Source: RGIG5327 sp045612485
Lineage (GTDB): Bacteria > Verrucomicrobiota > Lentisphaeria > Victivallales > UBA1829
Assembly: GCA_045612485.1 (NCBI GenBank)
Contig: JAZKZE010000109.1
Coordinates: 1-64,000, forward strand
Direction: 5' to 3'
DNA length: 64,000 nt
The notes beneath the pieces were generated by a model, which worked only from the letters and a program-made list of their open reading frames with translations, was not told the DNA's origin and did no database searches. A program made the translations under genes and the position numbers. Shown here piece after piece: positions 23,825-32,960 of this stretch (the stretch's first letter is position 1; every line of letters starts with the position of its first letter).

Positions 23825-25535
23825 TTTTTTCCACCTTTTTTATCTGTTTTTCTGTTACAGGCTCTTTCTTTTCCACCTTCTCCGATTTTTCCGGATGGAA
23901 CTTTCTGTAACTTCTTACAATGGGGTTCACGATCCTTCTCACATCATAGAAAGTAACAAAAAGCATAAAGAAAATAAGGACGGCAATAAAGACATAGGAA
24001 ATGGGATCAAGCAGTTTCTGGGGAACAGGCTTACGCAGAATGATCTCAATGACCGCAAGAAGGATATGCCCGCCGTCCAATACAGGTATGGGCAGGAGAT
24101 TGAGAAGCCCCAGACTGAATGTGATCATCACAACAAGAACAAATCCCTGCATGATGGAGGCAAGATAGACGGAAAGGAAAAGAACCCGTCCGATACCGAT
24201 GGGCCCACTCATGTGTTTGGGTTTTATTGTGGTATGTTTTTCCGTAAGGTGCAGTTTCTTGCCGATACTTATACCGATACCGCGCAGGGAACGCAAGGTC
24301 ATATCGATCACATCCGTAAACTGCTGCCAGGGGGTGGGATGCTCCTTTGTAGCAAAGGCGGCACCGAAAACATAATCATAAAGGTAAACCGGAGTTACTG
24401 TAATATCCATGATCTCTTTATTACGTTCCAGTTTTACGGTAAGAGTTTTTCCTGCATTGGTCTTGAGGTATTCCTGTGCATCGCCTACCGTATTGATCTT
24501 CTGCCCGTTGAATGAAAAGAGCTTATCCCCTTCCCGGATCCCCGCCTTTTCAAAAGGCATCCCCGGCAGAACAAGGACGACCGGATTACCGGCAAACCCC
24601 AGCTTCCAGCTTCCTTTTGCTTTTTCCTTCCCTTCAGGAAGAATACCGCTTGCCCCGGAAAGTGTAAGTTTTTTTCCGTTTCTTTCCACCTGAAGTGTGA
24701 TATTCTTTCCCTGGGCAGCATAAAGAAGATTGCGGAAATGAAGAATATCTTTTACTTCCACGGCATCCATGGCAATGATCCTGTCATTATCTTTCAAGCC
24801 CATTTTTTCCGCAGCTCCTCCTTTACGGGGATAGACCTGAACGGGGATCATGGGTGTGAAGAAGGGATAGGCGATCTCCTCATCCGGCTGATGTTTCGGA
24901 TTGGGAGCAGGCAGATAGGTAACAGGAAATACTTTCCCGTTTCTTTCCACATCCAACGTAACTTTATCAATGGTAAAAAGAATATCTTTCACAAAGCCCG
25001 TCCAGGTGCAATGAAAATTTTTTCCGTTGAGACGTATGATTTCATCCCCTTTACGCAAACCCGCTTTATATTCCGGACTGTTTACTTCCACTTCCGCTAC
25101 TTTGATACGGGAAAATTTCGGAGTATCCTGTCTCACCCCCACGAACCAGATGAGCGTGGCAAGAACAAAGCCGAAAAGGATGTTGAAAAGGGGACCGGCA
25201 AAAACAGTGATGATCCTGTCCAGAGGTTTGGCGTGGGGATAGGTCTTGCCGTCTTCGGTTTTCACATTGCCGTTTTTATCGCAGTTGGCATCCACCTGGG
25301 GGATCTCCACATAGCCGCCGAAGGGGATCCAGCCGATGCGGTACTCCACATCCCCAATCTTTTTCGCCCAGATCTTCCGAAATCCTATGGAAAATGCGGT
25401 AACCGTGAGACCGCGCCATCTTGCCGCAAGAAAATGCCCCAGTTCATGGATAAAAATACAGAATCCAAAGAAAAACACCATGAACACTACTGCCCCTATG
25501 ATGGACAGTACATCAAGAATATTGTGCCATATCAT
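23781..25535 (-). CDS. rseP: Site-2 intramembrane metalloprotease RseP family
   Basis: A 584-residue inner-membrane zinc protease that cleaves transmembrane regulators such as anti-sigma factors. The first membrane helix carries the zinc motif HELGH near residue 30. Two tandem PDZ domains follow (about 150-235 and 245-390; GLRKGDEIIRLNGK and GIREGDKLFSFNGQ). The third motif LDGGH lies near 485, in a late membrane helix. A Lys/Glu-rich C-terminal tail of about 45 residues is longer than in E. coli RseP. It sits between dxr and ispG in one operon. No rseA or rpoE homologue is visible here. Confidence 0.95.
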   Translation of the reverse strand: MIWHNILDVLSIIGAVVFMVFFFGFCIFIHELGHFLAARWRGLTVTAFSIGFRKIWAKKIGDVEYRIGWIPFGGYVEIPQVDANCDKNGNVKTEDGKTYPHAKPLDRIITVFAGPLFNILFGFVLATLIWFVGVRQDTPKFSRIKVAEVEVNSPEYKAGLRKGDEIIRLNGKNFHCTWTGFVKDILFTIDKVTLDVERNGKVFPVTYLPAPNPKHQPDEEIAYPFFTPMIPVQVYPRKGGAAEKMGLKDNDRIIAMDAVEVKDILHFRNLLYAAQGKNITLQVERNGKKLTLSGASGILPEGKEKAKGSWKLGFAGNPVVLVLPGMPFEKAGIREGDKLFSFNGQKINTVGDAQEYLKTNAGKTLTVKLERNKEIMDITVTPVYLYDYVFGAAFATKEHPTPWQQFTDVIDMTLRSLRGIGISIGKKLHLTEKHTTIKPKHMSGPIGIGRVLFLSVYLASIMQGFVLVVMITFSLGLLNLLPIPVLDGGHILLAVIEIILRKPVPQKLLDPISYVFIAVLIFFMLFVTFYDVRRIVNPIVRSYRKFHPEKSEKVEKKEPVTEKQIKKVEKNVLPAASAEPVKTN

Positions 25536-25558
25536 CGTTCCTTCTCCTTTTTACAGTT

Positions 25559-26719
25559 TTACAATTTTATATTTTCCGCAGTATTTCTTGCCCATTGATC
25601 CGCTTCAAGGATCTCATCAAGGGCAGGATCTTTTACAGTTTTATGCAAAGCCATCGTCTTTTCAATGATTTTCCATATATCCGTCAGGAAAATCTCATCT
25701 TTCCGGAATTTTTTGAAAGCCACTTCATTGGCAGCATTCATCACACATGCCATCGTCCCGCCTTCCCTTATGGCATACCTTGCAAAATCCAGCGACGGGA
25801 ATTTTTCCTTATCCGGTTTTTCAAATTCCATATTCATAAGTTCTGTAAGATCAAACCGGGGCAGATCCCCTTCCCAGCGTTCCGGCCAGGAGTAGGCACA
25901 TTGTATGGGGAAACGCATATCCGGCGTACTGATCTGGGCGGTAATGGAACCATCCAGAAACTCTACCATGGAGTGGATCTTTGCCTGGGGATGCACGATC
26001 ACATCTATCTTTTCTTCCGGACAGGAGAAAAGATGATGAGCTTCCACCATTTCCAGAGCCTTGTTCATAAGAGTAGCGGAATCCAGAGAAACCTTTTCCC
26101 CCATTGACCACACAGGATGATTCACAGCCTTCGCCCAGGATGCCTTCCGCATCTCTTCCAGAGGTGTTTTCCGGAAAGGCCCGCCGCTGGCAGTAAGGAT
26201 AATGCGTTTTGCCTGTGAAGAATCCAATCCGTTCAGACATTGGAATACGGCACTGTGTTCACTGTCCACCGGCAGCATGGGAACAGAATGTTTTCTCACC
26301 AAGTCCATAACCGTACTTCCCGCCATCACCAGAACTTCCTTGCTTGCAAGAGCTACTGCTTTGCCGCATTTGATCCCTTCGATCACAGGAAACAATCCTT
26401 CCGTCCCCACGATGGAACAAAGAATCATATCCACATCCGGATGCGTGGCAAGTTTCAGAAGTCCTTCCCTGCCGCTCAATGCTTCACAGGAAGAGGGCAG
26501 AACTCTCTTCAACTGGGGGAAATACCGTTCATCGGAAAGAGATGCCATAGTACAGCCGAATTCCTTCACCTGTCTGGCAACCAGTTCCGCATTGTAATTG
26601 GCGGCAACTCCCACCACATTGATTTTGTCTTTGAGGGCAGCAGCCACTTTACAGGCATTCATCCCCACAGAACCGGTGGACCCCAATATAACAATATTCT
26701 TTTTTCCGTCAGGACTCAT
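25559..26719 (-). CDS. dxr: 1-deoxy-D-xylulose 5-phosphate reductoisomerase
   Basis: First committed step of the MEP pathway: NADPH-dependent conversion of DXP to MEP. The protein has 386 residues. The N-terminal NADPH loop is ILGSTGSVG near 10-18. The metal-binding and substrate region includes LPVDSEHSAVFQCL, with Asp and Glu near 148-151, and the flexible loop HPVWSMGEKVSLDSATLMNKALEM is present in the usual place. The start overlaps the dtd stop (ATGA). It is followed by rseP and ispG on the same strand. Confidence 0.96.
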   Translation of the reverse strand: MSPDGKKNIVILGSTGSVGMNACKVAAALKDKINVVGVAANYNAELVARQVKEFGCTMASLSDERYFPQLKRVLPSSCEALSGREGLLKLATHPDVDMILCSIVGTEGLFPVIEGIKCGKAVALASKEVLVMAGSTVMDLVRKHSVPMLPVDSEHSAVFQCLNGLDSSQAKRIILTASGGPFRKTPLEEMRKASWAKAVNHPVWSMGEKVSLDSATLMNKALEMVEAHHLFSCPEEKIDVIVHPQAKIHSMVEFLDGSITAQISTPDMRFPIQCAYSWPERWEGDLPRFDLTELMNMEFEKPDKEKFPSLDFARYAIREGGTMACVMNAANEVAFKKFRKDEIFLTDIWKIIEKTMALHKTVKDPALDEILEADQWARNTAENIKL

Positions 26720-27174
26720 ACACCAACACCGTTTTTTGCTTCCAGCATAAAGGTCACAGGCCCGTCATTAAAGATCTTCACCATCATATCCGCCCCGAAT
26801 CTTCCACAGGCGACTTTCTTCACATTCTGTTTTTTCACCAGATCTTTAAAAAGTTCATAAAGACGTTCCGCTTCAGCAGGAAGAGCAGCATCGGAAAAAC
26901 CGGGTCTGCGCCCCTTGTGGCAATCACCATATAAAGTAAACTGGGAAATAATAAGTACCTCCCCTTCCACATCCAGCAACGAACGGTTCATCTTGCCTTC
27001 CTCATCATGAAAAATACGCAAATTCACACATTTTTCCGCAAGATACTGTGCGTCCTTCTCTGTATCGCCCTGCCCGGCTCCGAAAAGAATGACAAGACCT
27101 TTGCCGATACTGCCGACAACTTCCCCGCCGATCGTTACACTGCCTTCCGTGACCCGTTGAAGTAATGCTTTCAT
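26716..27174 (-). CDS. dtd: D-aminoacyl-tRNA deacylase
   Basis: This 152-residue enzyme removes D-amino acids and mischarged glycine from tRNA. The start MKALLQRV is the family norm. The two active-site motifs are SQFTLYGD near 80-87 and DGPVTF near 138-143; families usually show NGPVTF, and here the order is N-D-GPVTF. It lies 17 bases downstream of folE and overlaps dxr by 4 bases, within the same transcript. Confidence 0.95.
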   Translation of the reverse strand: MKALLQRVTEGSVTIGGEVVGSIGKGLVILFGAGQGDTEKDAQYLAEKCVNLRIFHDEEGKMNRSLLDVEGEVLIISQFTLYGDCHKGRRPGFSDAALPAEAERLYELFKDLVKKQNVKKVACGRFGADMMVKIFNDGPVTFMLEAKNGVGV

Positions 27175-27191
27175 ATTTTTTCCTTACAGGA

Positions 27192-27734
27192 TCATTTTTT
27201 GATAAGATTGAGAAATTCCATACGGGTGGTCTGTTCCCTGCGGAAAGATCCCAGCATGGTAGATGTCGTCATAATGGAATTCTGTTTTTCCACACCCCGC
27301 ATCAGCATACATAAATGCTGCGCTTCCATCACCACTCCCACTCCGGCAGGATGCAGTGTTTCAAAAATCGTATCCGCCACCTGCTGACAGAGTCTTTCCT
27401 GTATCTGGAGTCTGCGGGCGAAAACATCCACGATCCGGGCAAGTTTGCTTACACCCAGGATTTTTCCCCGGGGGATATAGCCAATGGCACATCTGCCGAA
27501 AAAGGGCAGCATGTGATGTTCACACATACTGTAAAATTCAATATCCTTGACAATGACCATATCGGTACTGGGGGACTCAAATATTGCGCCATTGATAACC
27601 GTCTGAATATCCTGCTTATACCCCCGTGTAAGAAATTCCAGACTTTTTCTCACCCGTTCAGGAGTCTTTACCAGACCTTCCCTTTCAGGATCTTCCCCGA
27701 TAGACAAAAGGATTTGTTTGATTTCGTTTTCCAT
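27192..27734 (-). CDS. folE: GTP cyclohydrolase I
   Basis: Makes 7,8-dihydroneopterin triphosphate from GTP, the first step to folate and other pterins. The 180 residues carry the zinc ligands in SMCEHHMLPF (Cys and His near 70-73) and in AQHLCMLMRGV (Cys near 141), and the GYIPRGKILGVSKLARIVD segment. It heads the operon folE-dtd-dxr-rseP-ispG, behind a promoter at 27846-27874. No other folate genes are in the window. Confidence 0.96.
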   Translation of the reverse strand: MENEIKQILLSIGEDPEREGLVKTPERVRKSLEFLTRGYKQDIQTVINGAIFESPSTDMVIVKDIEFYSMCEHHMLPFFGRCAIGYIPRGKILGVSKLARIVDVFARRLQIQERLCQQVADTIFETLHPAGVGVVMEAQHLCMLMRGVEKQNSIMTTSTMLGSFRREQTTRMEFLNLIKK

Positions 27735-27845
27735 ATCGTTCCATAGATTGTTAGATTAGATATTCCACTTCATTTTTCCGCTGAAAAATCATTTTTTTCC
27801 AGAGAGAAGCACACAGGATGATCCAATACATCATTATGCCGGATT

Positions 27846-27874
27846 AATATACACCTTCAACGCTTTTTCTGCAA
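27846..27874 (-). promoter_or_regulatory. Promoter of the folE-dtd-dxr-rseP-ispG operon
   Basis: On the minus strand TTGCAG, a 17-base spacer and TATATT lie about 110 bases before folE. Just upstream the motif AAATTTTTCTGT is repeated twice. Confidence 0.65.
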
Positions 27875-27942
27875 ATTTTTCTGTAAATTTTTCTGTAAAG
27901 TTTTCCGCAGGGAAAGGGGAATATAAAAAGAATCATTCTGCA

Positions 27943-28368
27943 TTATTCCGGAAAATCCCCCTCACCATCTTCACACCCTTCAAAATCAGGAAACTTTACA
28001 GAAGAAAGTTTATTCTTTTCTTCCCCTGTCCGTTCTTCCTTCACAGAAAGGAATTTCTGCAATCCTGCCAACGCCCGCAATTTATCAGCATCTTTTTCCG
28101 CATTCTGGACAATGGAAATAAAGGCATCCCGGATCCATACTTCATCGGCAACTGAAAGGGCGGCTTTTTTCTTTCTCAATACCCGGATCCTCTCCACGAT
28201 CTCCGGATCGGAAAGAAGTTCAACCGCTTTCCCTGCGGAAGGTGTCCACTCGGCTTTCTCCGCCGCACCGACAGGATCCCCCCAGAAAGCTCCTGCGTAT
28301 GCTTTACAGAATGCCTCTTTGGTCCTGCTTTTCAATTCTTTATCTTTTTTTACACTTTTTCTACTCAT
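27943..28368 (-). CDS. Small basic protein behind dnaG, terminase-small-subunit-like N-terminus
   Basis: 141 residues from the ATG at 28368. The segment AFCKAYAGAFWGDPVGAAEKA..TPSAGKAVELLSDPEIVERI resembles the DNA-binding helix-turn-helix of phage terminase small subunits (Phe-X2-Tyr, Ala-Ala-X2-Ala, Leu-Leu-X2-Pro-X-Val). The rest is charged helix and an acidic tail. The nearest good ribosome site is 13 bases upstream, which is long. A frame reaching 28707 would overlap dnaG and is unlikely. There are no other phage genes here, so it may be a domesticated DNA-binding protein co-transcribed with the primase. Confidence 0.55.
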   Translation of the reverse strand: MSRKSVKKDKELKSRTKEAFCKAYAGAFWGDPVGAAEKAEWTPSAGKAVELLSDPEIVERIRVLRKKKAALSVADEVWIRDAFISIVQNAEKDADKLRALAGLQKFLSVKEERTGEEKNKLSSVKFPDFEGCEDGEGDFPE

Positions 28369-28423
28369 AAAACAGCATTTTCTCCTTTCAAAAGAAGAAA
28401 ATGCGTCAAAGAAAAAGTTACGG

Positions 28424-30805
28424 TCAGGTGAGGATATCCGGAAGCTCGATCTCCTCTTCTTCCTCCATATACGGCTCCTCTTCCTGATAATCTTCAGGAG
28501 GTATTTCCCTGTAATCCTCAAAAGATTCTTCTTCCTGTGATGAGGAACTCCTCTCTTCCCTGTTCTCCTCCGGTACAGCATCCGTCTGTGTCCGTAAAGG
28601 AGCTGCCATTTCCTGCCGGAACGGGGAAGAAGAATCCCCCTCCACCCTCTCCGTTTCCTGACTGGCTGGAGGATTATTTTCTGTATTTTTCTGTTCAGGA
28701 AGAGCAAAATCAGGATTGGACAACTTTATCAGTTCACGGGTGAGAATCACAGATTGCAGAAGAAGTTTATTGCGTTCCTCTCCGGCAGGATATGTGCCGA
28801 TTTTTTTGCGGATAAGGGCGATCTCTTTCTGATAATAATGCTTTTTAATAATGAAGATACAGTCTTCCACGATCTTTTTGGCGATCTCCCGTTTCCGTTT
28901 GCGTTCATTCTGTATATCGATCGCCCCCCGCAACTGCTCGGCGGTAGGCAATCCCAGCTCCCGCAGTTTGGCTTCCGCCCGTTCCTGCCGGATCGCCTCC
29001 TGCCGGTTTACAGGAGTTGAAGGCTCCTCTCCGGAAAGTTGTTCGGGTTCTTTTTTCAACTCTATGTGCGGAACTTCCTCTGCACCGGCATCGGCAAGAA
29101 GTTCCTCCAGTTCCGGGCAGGAACAGGAAAAAGAAGATAATTTTTTCGTTATAAGTGCAGGAGCCTGTTCCCATTCCCCGTTCATTTCTGCCTGTACAAG
29201 GATCTCCACTGCAACCGCAAGCGGTCCGGAATCCAGCATCTCTGAAGGCAGAGCTTCCGCCGTCCGTCTTGTAGATTTCTTACTCTTGAGCAATACAGAA
29301 AGAAGCTGGAAAAAAGCCTGCTTCAACAGGGGATCTTTCATGGAATCAGGAAGGGTTTCTTTTGCCTTTTCCGCAGAAGAAACGGAAGAAATGGAAGGCT
29401 CCCCGGAAAAACTTCCATCATCATAATTTCTTTTCGAACCTGCGGAAGAAGTCCGGGGCTGTTTCAGAAGATTGAGGCGGCTCATCTCACTGCGGACAGT
29501 TCCTGCGGAAAGTCCAAGTTTACCGGCAAGCCACTGTATGTAACTATCCTTGGCTACTTCGCTGTCCATAAGGCGGATGTATTTAAGGATCTTTTCCGCA
29601 GTTTCCGCTTTTTCCGCCGGGGCGGAAGGCGTATTCCCCCCGGTAAAAAAGTCAAAAAGAAATTCAAAAAAGTCCTTTGCCTCTTCCACCGCCTGCACAA
29701 GAGCTTCAGCTCCGGAATTTTTCAAAAGTTCATCCGGATCTTTTCCGCCGGGAAATACGGCAACTTTCAAATTTGCCCCCATAGGCAGCAGGATCTCCGC
29801 ATCCCGGATCGCAGCTTTGACCCCGGCACTGTCCGCATCGGTGGCAAGGGTGATATGCATAGATCCGTCAAAGAAACATCTTTTTATGATCTTTGCCTGA
29901 TCCTCGCCGAATGCCGTCCCCTGAGGCGCAACAGCATTGGTAACTCCGGCAGTATGCATGGCGATCACATCCATCTGCCCTTCACAGATCACAGCATATT
30001 TCTTTTCCCCAATGCTTTTTCTTGCAAAATTCAGTCCATATAAGAGTTTACTCTTTTTGAAGATGGGGCTTTCCATACTGTTGACATATTTTCCTCCGCC
30101 CTGGGAGGGATCAATCTGTCTGGCACTGAATCCCACAACTCTTCCCTGTTCATCCCAGATGGGAAACATAAGACGGTTGCGGAAGAAGTCAAAATATTTA
30201 CCGGGAGTCTTACTGCTTTCAGAAACAAGATGTGCCAGTTTCAATTCATCAAGAGAAAACCCCTCCCGTTCCGCCCATTTCATCATTCCATCCCACTCAT
30301 CAAGGGATGCCCCTACCATAAAACGGACAGCACTGTCCTCCCGCATCTGGCGGCTTTCAAAATAGTTACTGGCTTTGGCATTGCTTTTATTTTTCAGATT
30401 TGACGCATACCACAAAGCAAGTTTTTCATGCAGTAAATACAGTCTTTCCCTGACATTATAATCTCCGGAAGAAACTTTTTCCCCGTTCTTAAATACGATC
30501 CGTTCCGGTTCCGGGATCATTACATTGTATTCTCTTGCCAGTAATCTTGCGGCTTCCGGAAAGGAGAGATTTTCCATCTCCATGATGAATTTAAAAACAC
30601 TTCCCCCCTTGCCGCAACCGAAACAGTGGCAGGAATTGGAAACAGGATTGACTACAAACGAAGGTGTTTTTTCCTGATGAAAGGGACAACATGCCTTCCA
30701 CCGGTTCCCGGTACGCTGAAGCTGTACATATTTCTGTACGACCTCAACAATATCCGCACGGGAGGAGATCTCATCAATGATCTCTTCAGGAATAAGTCCG
30801 CCCAT
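28424..30805 (-). CDS. dnaG: DNA primase DnaG with long acidic C-terminal tail
   Basis: Synthesises RNA primers at replication forks. Domains in order: a CHC2 zinc finger (about 40-65, CPFHQEKTPSF with CHCFGCG), the primase N-terminal domain, the TOPRIM catalytic core (about 265-350, VICEGQMDV with TDADSAG), and a C-terminal helicase-interaction region. The protein is 793 residues, well above the usual 580-650. The excess is a low-complexity Glu/Ser/Pro-rich C-terminus ending in clusters such as EEEEEIELPD. The start MGGLIPEEIIDEI is standard. It is followed by the small terminase-like gene 55 bases downstream. Confidence 0.95.
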   Translation of the reverse strand: MGGLIPEEIIDEISSRADIVEVVQKYVQLQRTGNRWKACCPFHQEKTPSFVVNPVSNSCHCFGCGKGGSVFKFIMEMENLSFPEAARLLAREYNVMIPEPERIVFKNGEKVSSGDYNVRERLYLLHEKLALWYASNLKNKSNAKASNYFESRQMREDSAVRFMVGASLDEWDGMMKWAEREGFSLDELKLAHLVSESSKTPGKYFDFFRNRLMFPIWDEQGRVVGFSARQIDPSQGGGKYVNSMESPIFKKSKLLYGLNFARKSIGEKKYAVICEGQMDVIAMHTAGVTNAVAPQGTAFGEDQAKIIKRCFFDGSMHITLATDADSAGVKAAIRDAEILLPMGANLKVAVFPGGKDPDELLKNSGAEALVQAVEEAKDFFEFLFDFFTGGNTPSAPAEKAETAEKILKYIRLMDSEVAKDSYIQWLAGKLGLSAGTVRSEMSRLNLLKQPRTSSAGSKRNYDDGSFSGEPSISSVSSAEKAKETLPDSMKDPLLKQAFFQLLSVLLKSKKSTRRTAEALPSEMLDSGPLAVAVEILVQAEMNGEWEQAPALITKKLSSFSCSCPELEELLADAGAEEVPHIELKKEPEQLSGEEPSTPVNRQEAIRQERAEAKLRELGLPTAEQLRGAIDIQNERKRKREIAKKIVEDCIFIIKKHYYQKEIALIRKKIGTYPAGEERNKLLLQSVILTRELIKLSNPDFALPEQKNTENNPPASQETERVEGDSSSPFRQEMAAPLRTQTDAVPEENREERSSSSQEEESFEDYREIPPEDYQEEEPYMEEEEEIELPDILT

Positions 30806-30837
30806 AATCCAGAACCAGATACAGTTTTACAAAATAC

Positions 30838-31602
30838 TCAAAGGGAACCGACATGCAGAAGTACCTGCTTCCGCAAAGGATCATATTCGGCTTTGTCTTT
30901 TGTTTCAGAAATAAATTTTCTGTAAAGGGCAGCAGATTGTTTTTTATTCTGTCTTCCCTCATAGAAAATGGCTCTGTTCAGCGTGGTAAGGGGATGTCCC
31001 TGCGCTTTAGTTCTTCTCACCGCCTCCTGAAAATATCTTTCCGCAAGAGCCGGATTGGAACGGGCAAACAATATGCCGAGCGCATTGACAGGCAGAGCAC
31101 TGTTTTTATATTTGGGATGCAGTGCCATTTTTTTGTAAAGAGATACAGCAAGCCGGTCATTTTTAAGAGTATAATGGGTCTGGGCAAGCAGAATAAGAGC
31201 ATTCAAATCATCCGGCTTGAGATTCTGTGCCATGGTAAGGGGGCGTACGGCATCTTTATATCTTCCGGCTTTATATGCAAAAAAGCCCTGGAGATACTGT
31301 GCATGGAAATTGGAGGGGGCAAGTTTCACAGCTGCGGAAATCGTATCCATAGCCTCCTGAAGACGGTCGGTATTGTGCATGGCAAGAGCCTGGAGGATCA
31401 ATGCATGGATATTATTTTTATCTTTTGCAAGTACAGCAGCAGAATTTTCCGCTGACTTTTCCCAGTTGCCCTTTGCCGCTTCCGAAACAGAATTTGCCAG
31501 AAGCACATCAGCAGGAATATCTTTTTCCCCGCAGGAAACAAGAAAAAATATCACAATGACCGGCACCATCCAACAAAAAATATTTCTGCACTTCTTTTCC
31601 AT
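30838..31602 (-). CDS. TPR-repeat lipoprotein
   Basis: 254 residues. The N-terminal signal peptide ends in the lipobox LVSC (Cys near 24). At least four tetratricopeptide repeats follow (about 40-200: NIHALILQALAMHNTDRLQEA; FHAQYLQGFFAYKAGRYKDA; LNALILLAQTHYTLKNDRLA). TPR lipoproteins serve as periplasmic protein-protein scaffolds, for example in outer-membrane assembly or type IV pili. No partner is obvious here. The gene has its own promoter (31644-31671) and lies 32 bases before dnaG, so read-through is possible. Confidence 0.85.
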   Translation of the reverse strand: MEKKCRNIFCWMVPVIVIFFLVSCGEKDIPADVLLANSVSEAAKGNWEKSAENSAAVLAKDKNNIHALILQALAMHNTDRLQEAMDTISAAVKLAPSNFHAQYLQGFFAYKAGRYKDAVRPLTMAQNLKPDDLNALILLAQTHYTLKNDRLAVSLYKKMALHPKYKNSALPVNALGILFARSNPALAERYFQEAVRRTKAQGHPLTTLNRAIFYEGRQNKKQSAALYRKFISETKDKAEYDPLRKQVLLHVGSL

Positions 31603-31643
31603 AAAAACCTCTTCTTATAATATTGATACACCCTTCTCACTTT

Positions 31644-31671
31644 ATAATACTTCCATTTTCTTTTTTTTCAA
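31644..31671 (-). promoter_or_regulatory. Promoter of the TPR lipoprotein (and possibly dnaG)
   Basis: On the minus strand TTGAAA, a 16-base spacer and TATTAT, about 40 bases before the start codon. Confidence 0.65.
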
Positions 31672-31809
31672 GTAACAGGCTGAAGAAAGGAGAAAAAAAT
31701 TAAAAAAGATTGCAGATATCCCATAAAAACTTTTTTACAGCAAGTTAAAAGTTTATTGTTTCATAATGATCCTGTCACAGGTAATCAAAAAATAATTTGG
31801 ATTTTAAAG

Positions 31810-31880
31810 CCTTGCAAAGCCCCAACGGGGCAACAGCGAACAGCCCGGACTTACGCGGACAGGAATATCCGTTTAACCTG
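31810..31880 (+). repeat. Intergenic repeat, left copy
   Basis: It contains the hairpin GCCCCAACGGGGC and the core AACAGCCCGGACTTACGC, then GGACAGGAATATCCG. The same core with a few changes lies inverted at about 32006-32038. Confidence 0.6.
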
Positions 31881-32003
31881 GGGACAGAAGGCAGATAAGT
31901 TGCAGAGCACTGGAAATGTGACAGAAAAAAAAGACACTGCCTGATATGTTCTGCCACTCTTACAGAGCTTGATTATGTTCTGATGGATTTTTACCCGGGG
32001 CAG

Positions 32004-32080
32004 CGCGGAACTTCCTGTCCGCTTGCCGCCGGGCTGTTTGTTTACGGTTCTTGCAGAGCCTCTGCCCTTTCAGGGCTGTT
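32004..32080 (-). repeat. Intergenic repeat, right copy, inverted
   Basis: Read on the minus strand, AACAGCCCGGCGGCAAGC then GGACAGGAAGTTCCG matches the left copy at most positions. The adjoining 22-base motif at 32055-32076 recurs at 21201-21222. GC-rich intergenic repeats of this style are common in this bacterial group, as far as I recall. Confidence 0.55.
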
Positions 32081-32138
32081 CAGTGATTTTTCCAGTCGTT
32101 CTGGAAAGATGTCTCAAGCTGCTCCCGGCGGCAGAAAA

Positions 32139-32903
32139 TTATTTGTGAACCCGATAGGGATAACTATTGTAATTGCTTCCGCCGATACCGCTCCAGCACA
32201 ATACGCCGGGATTGGCGACCTGCACATTCCCAACCCCATTTTTCACACTGTATTTGGCAAAAGCTGCCCGGTATTTGTAAGTAACAAGTTCCGCATGGCC
32301 ATCAATGAAATACATGGCAGAGTGTCTGCTGTGAGGAAAGAAAGGCACATTGTTGAAAGCATCGGAATCGCAGAAATAAAAAATACGGGAAGGCTGATAA
32401 CTTACCGAGGTGGGCTTGAAGAATGACCAGTTATTGCCGCCACGGTCATACCTTTTGTTCACATAAGAGGAAACCGGCTTTGTTTTGTCATTCCCATCAT
32501 CATACAGACCATCCGGCTCAATACAGGGGTTCACAAGGACATTGACAGGCTGCTGACCATTTACCGTATTCATAGACGGACATTTGAAAACTGTTTTATA
32601 ACCGATGATCCTCTTTTCCGGCACATATCCGATCCTGTGCAGAAAGGTGTAATAATACAGCAGATTCTGTGTAGGAGCTGTTCTGTAAACATAAGCATGA
32701 TTGATCGTCCAGTCATTATAATCCATAGAGTAACTCATAAAATATGTCCCCACCTGCCGTTTATTGCCGATACAGGAGGCGGAATAGGCCATATCCCTCG
32801 CTTTTTTCAAAGCAGGAAGCAACATTCCGGCAAGAATGGCAATTATCGCAATAACAACTAAAAGTTCGATCAGTGTGAAACCGTGGCGTCGCATAATATA
32901 CAT
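32139..32903 (-). CDS. Prepilin-like secreted protein with H-X9-DG motif
   Basis: 254 residues. The type IV prepilin/pseudopilin leader is RRHGFTLIELLVVIAIIAIL, with cleavage expected after Gly8, followed by the MLLPALKKAR helix. The mature part is mostly beta. Near the end, HSRHSAMYFIDGH fits the H-X9-DG motif shared by the very large prepilin-like families of Planctomycetes and Lentisphaerota. These proteins are processed by a prepilin peptidase and exported; their roles are mostly unknown, with links to polysaccharide use suspected. The start is the ATG at 32903, 8 bases after AGGAGG; that ATG lies inside a palindromic operator. Confidence 0.9.
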   Translation of the reverse strand: MYIMRRHGFTLIELLVVIAIIAILAGMLLPALKKARDMAYSASCIGNKRQVGTYFMSYSMDYNDWTINHAYVYRTAPTQNLLYYYTFLHRIGYVPEKRIIGYKTVFKCPSMNTVNGQQPVNVLVNPCIEPDGLYDDGNDKTKPVSSYVNKRYDRGGNNWSFFKPTSVSYQPSRIFYFCDSDAFNNVPFFPHSRHSAMYFIDGHAELVTYKYRAAFAKYSVKNGVGNVQVANPGVLCWSGIGGSNYNSYPYRVHK

Positions 32904-32907
32904 TATG
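32892..32907. promoter_or_regulatory. Operator-like palindrome over the prepilin start codon
   Basis: CATAATATACATTATG is a 16-base inverted repeat with one mismatch and covers the start codon. It differs by one base from the perfect copy at 32961-32976. A repressor bound here would block initiation. Confidence 0.6.
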
Positions 32908-32960
32908 TACTCCTCCTTTGTTTTTATTGTTTTGTACAGGATTTTGCCCCAAACACATCA

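Larger units (their letters stand above)
31603..32138. other. Non-coding region with promoter and inverted intergenic repeats
   Basis: It holds the promoter of the TPR lipoprotein gene (31644-31671) and two inverted copies of a GC-rich repeat. No frame has a ribosome site or recognisable content. Confidence 0.65.
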
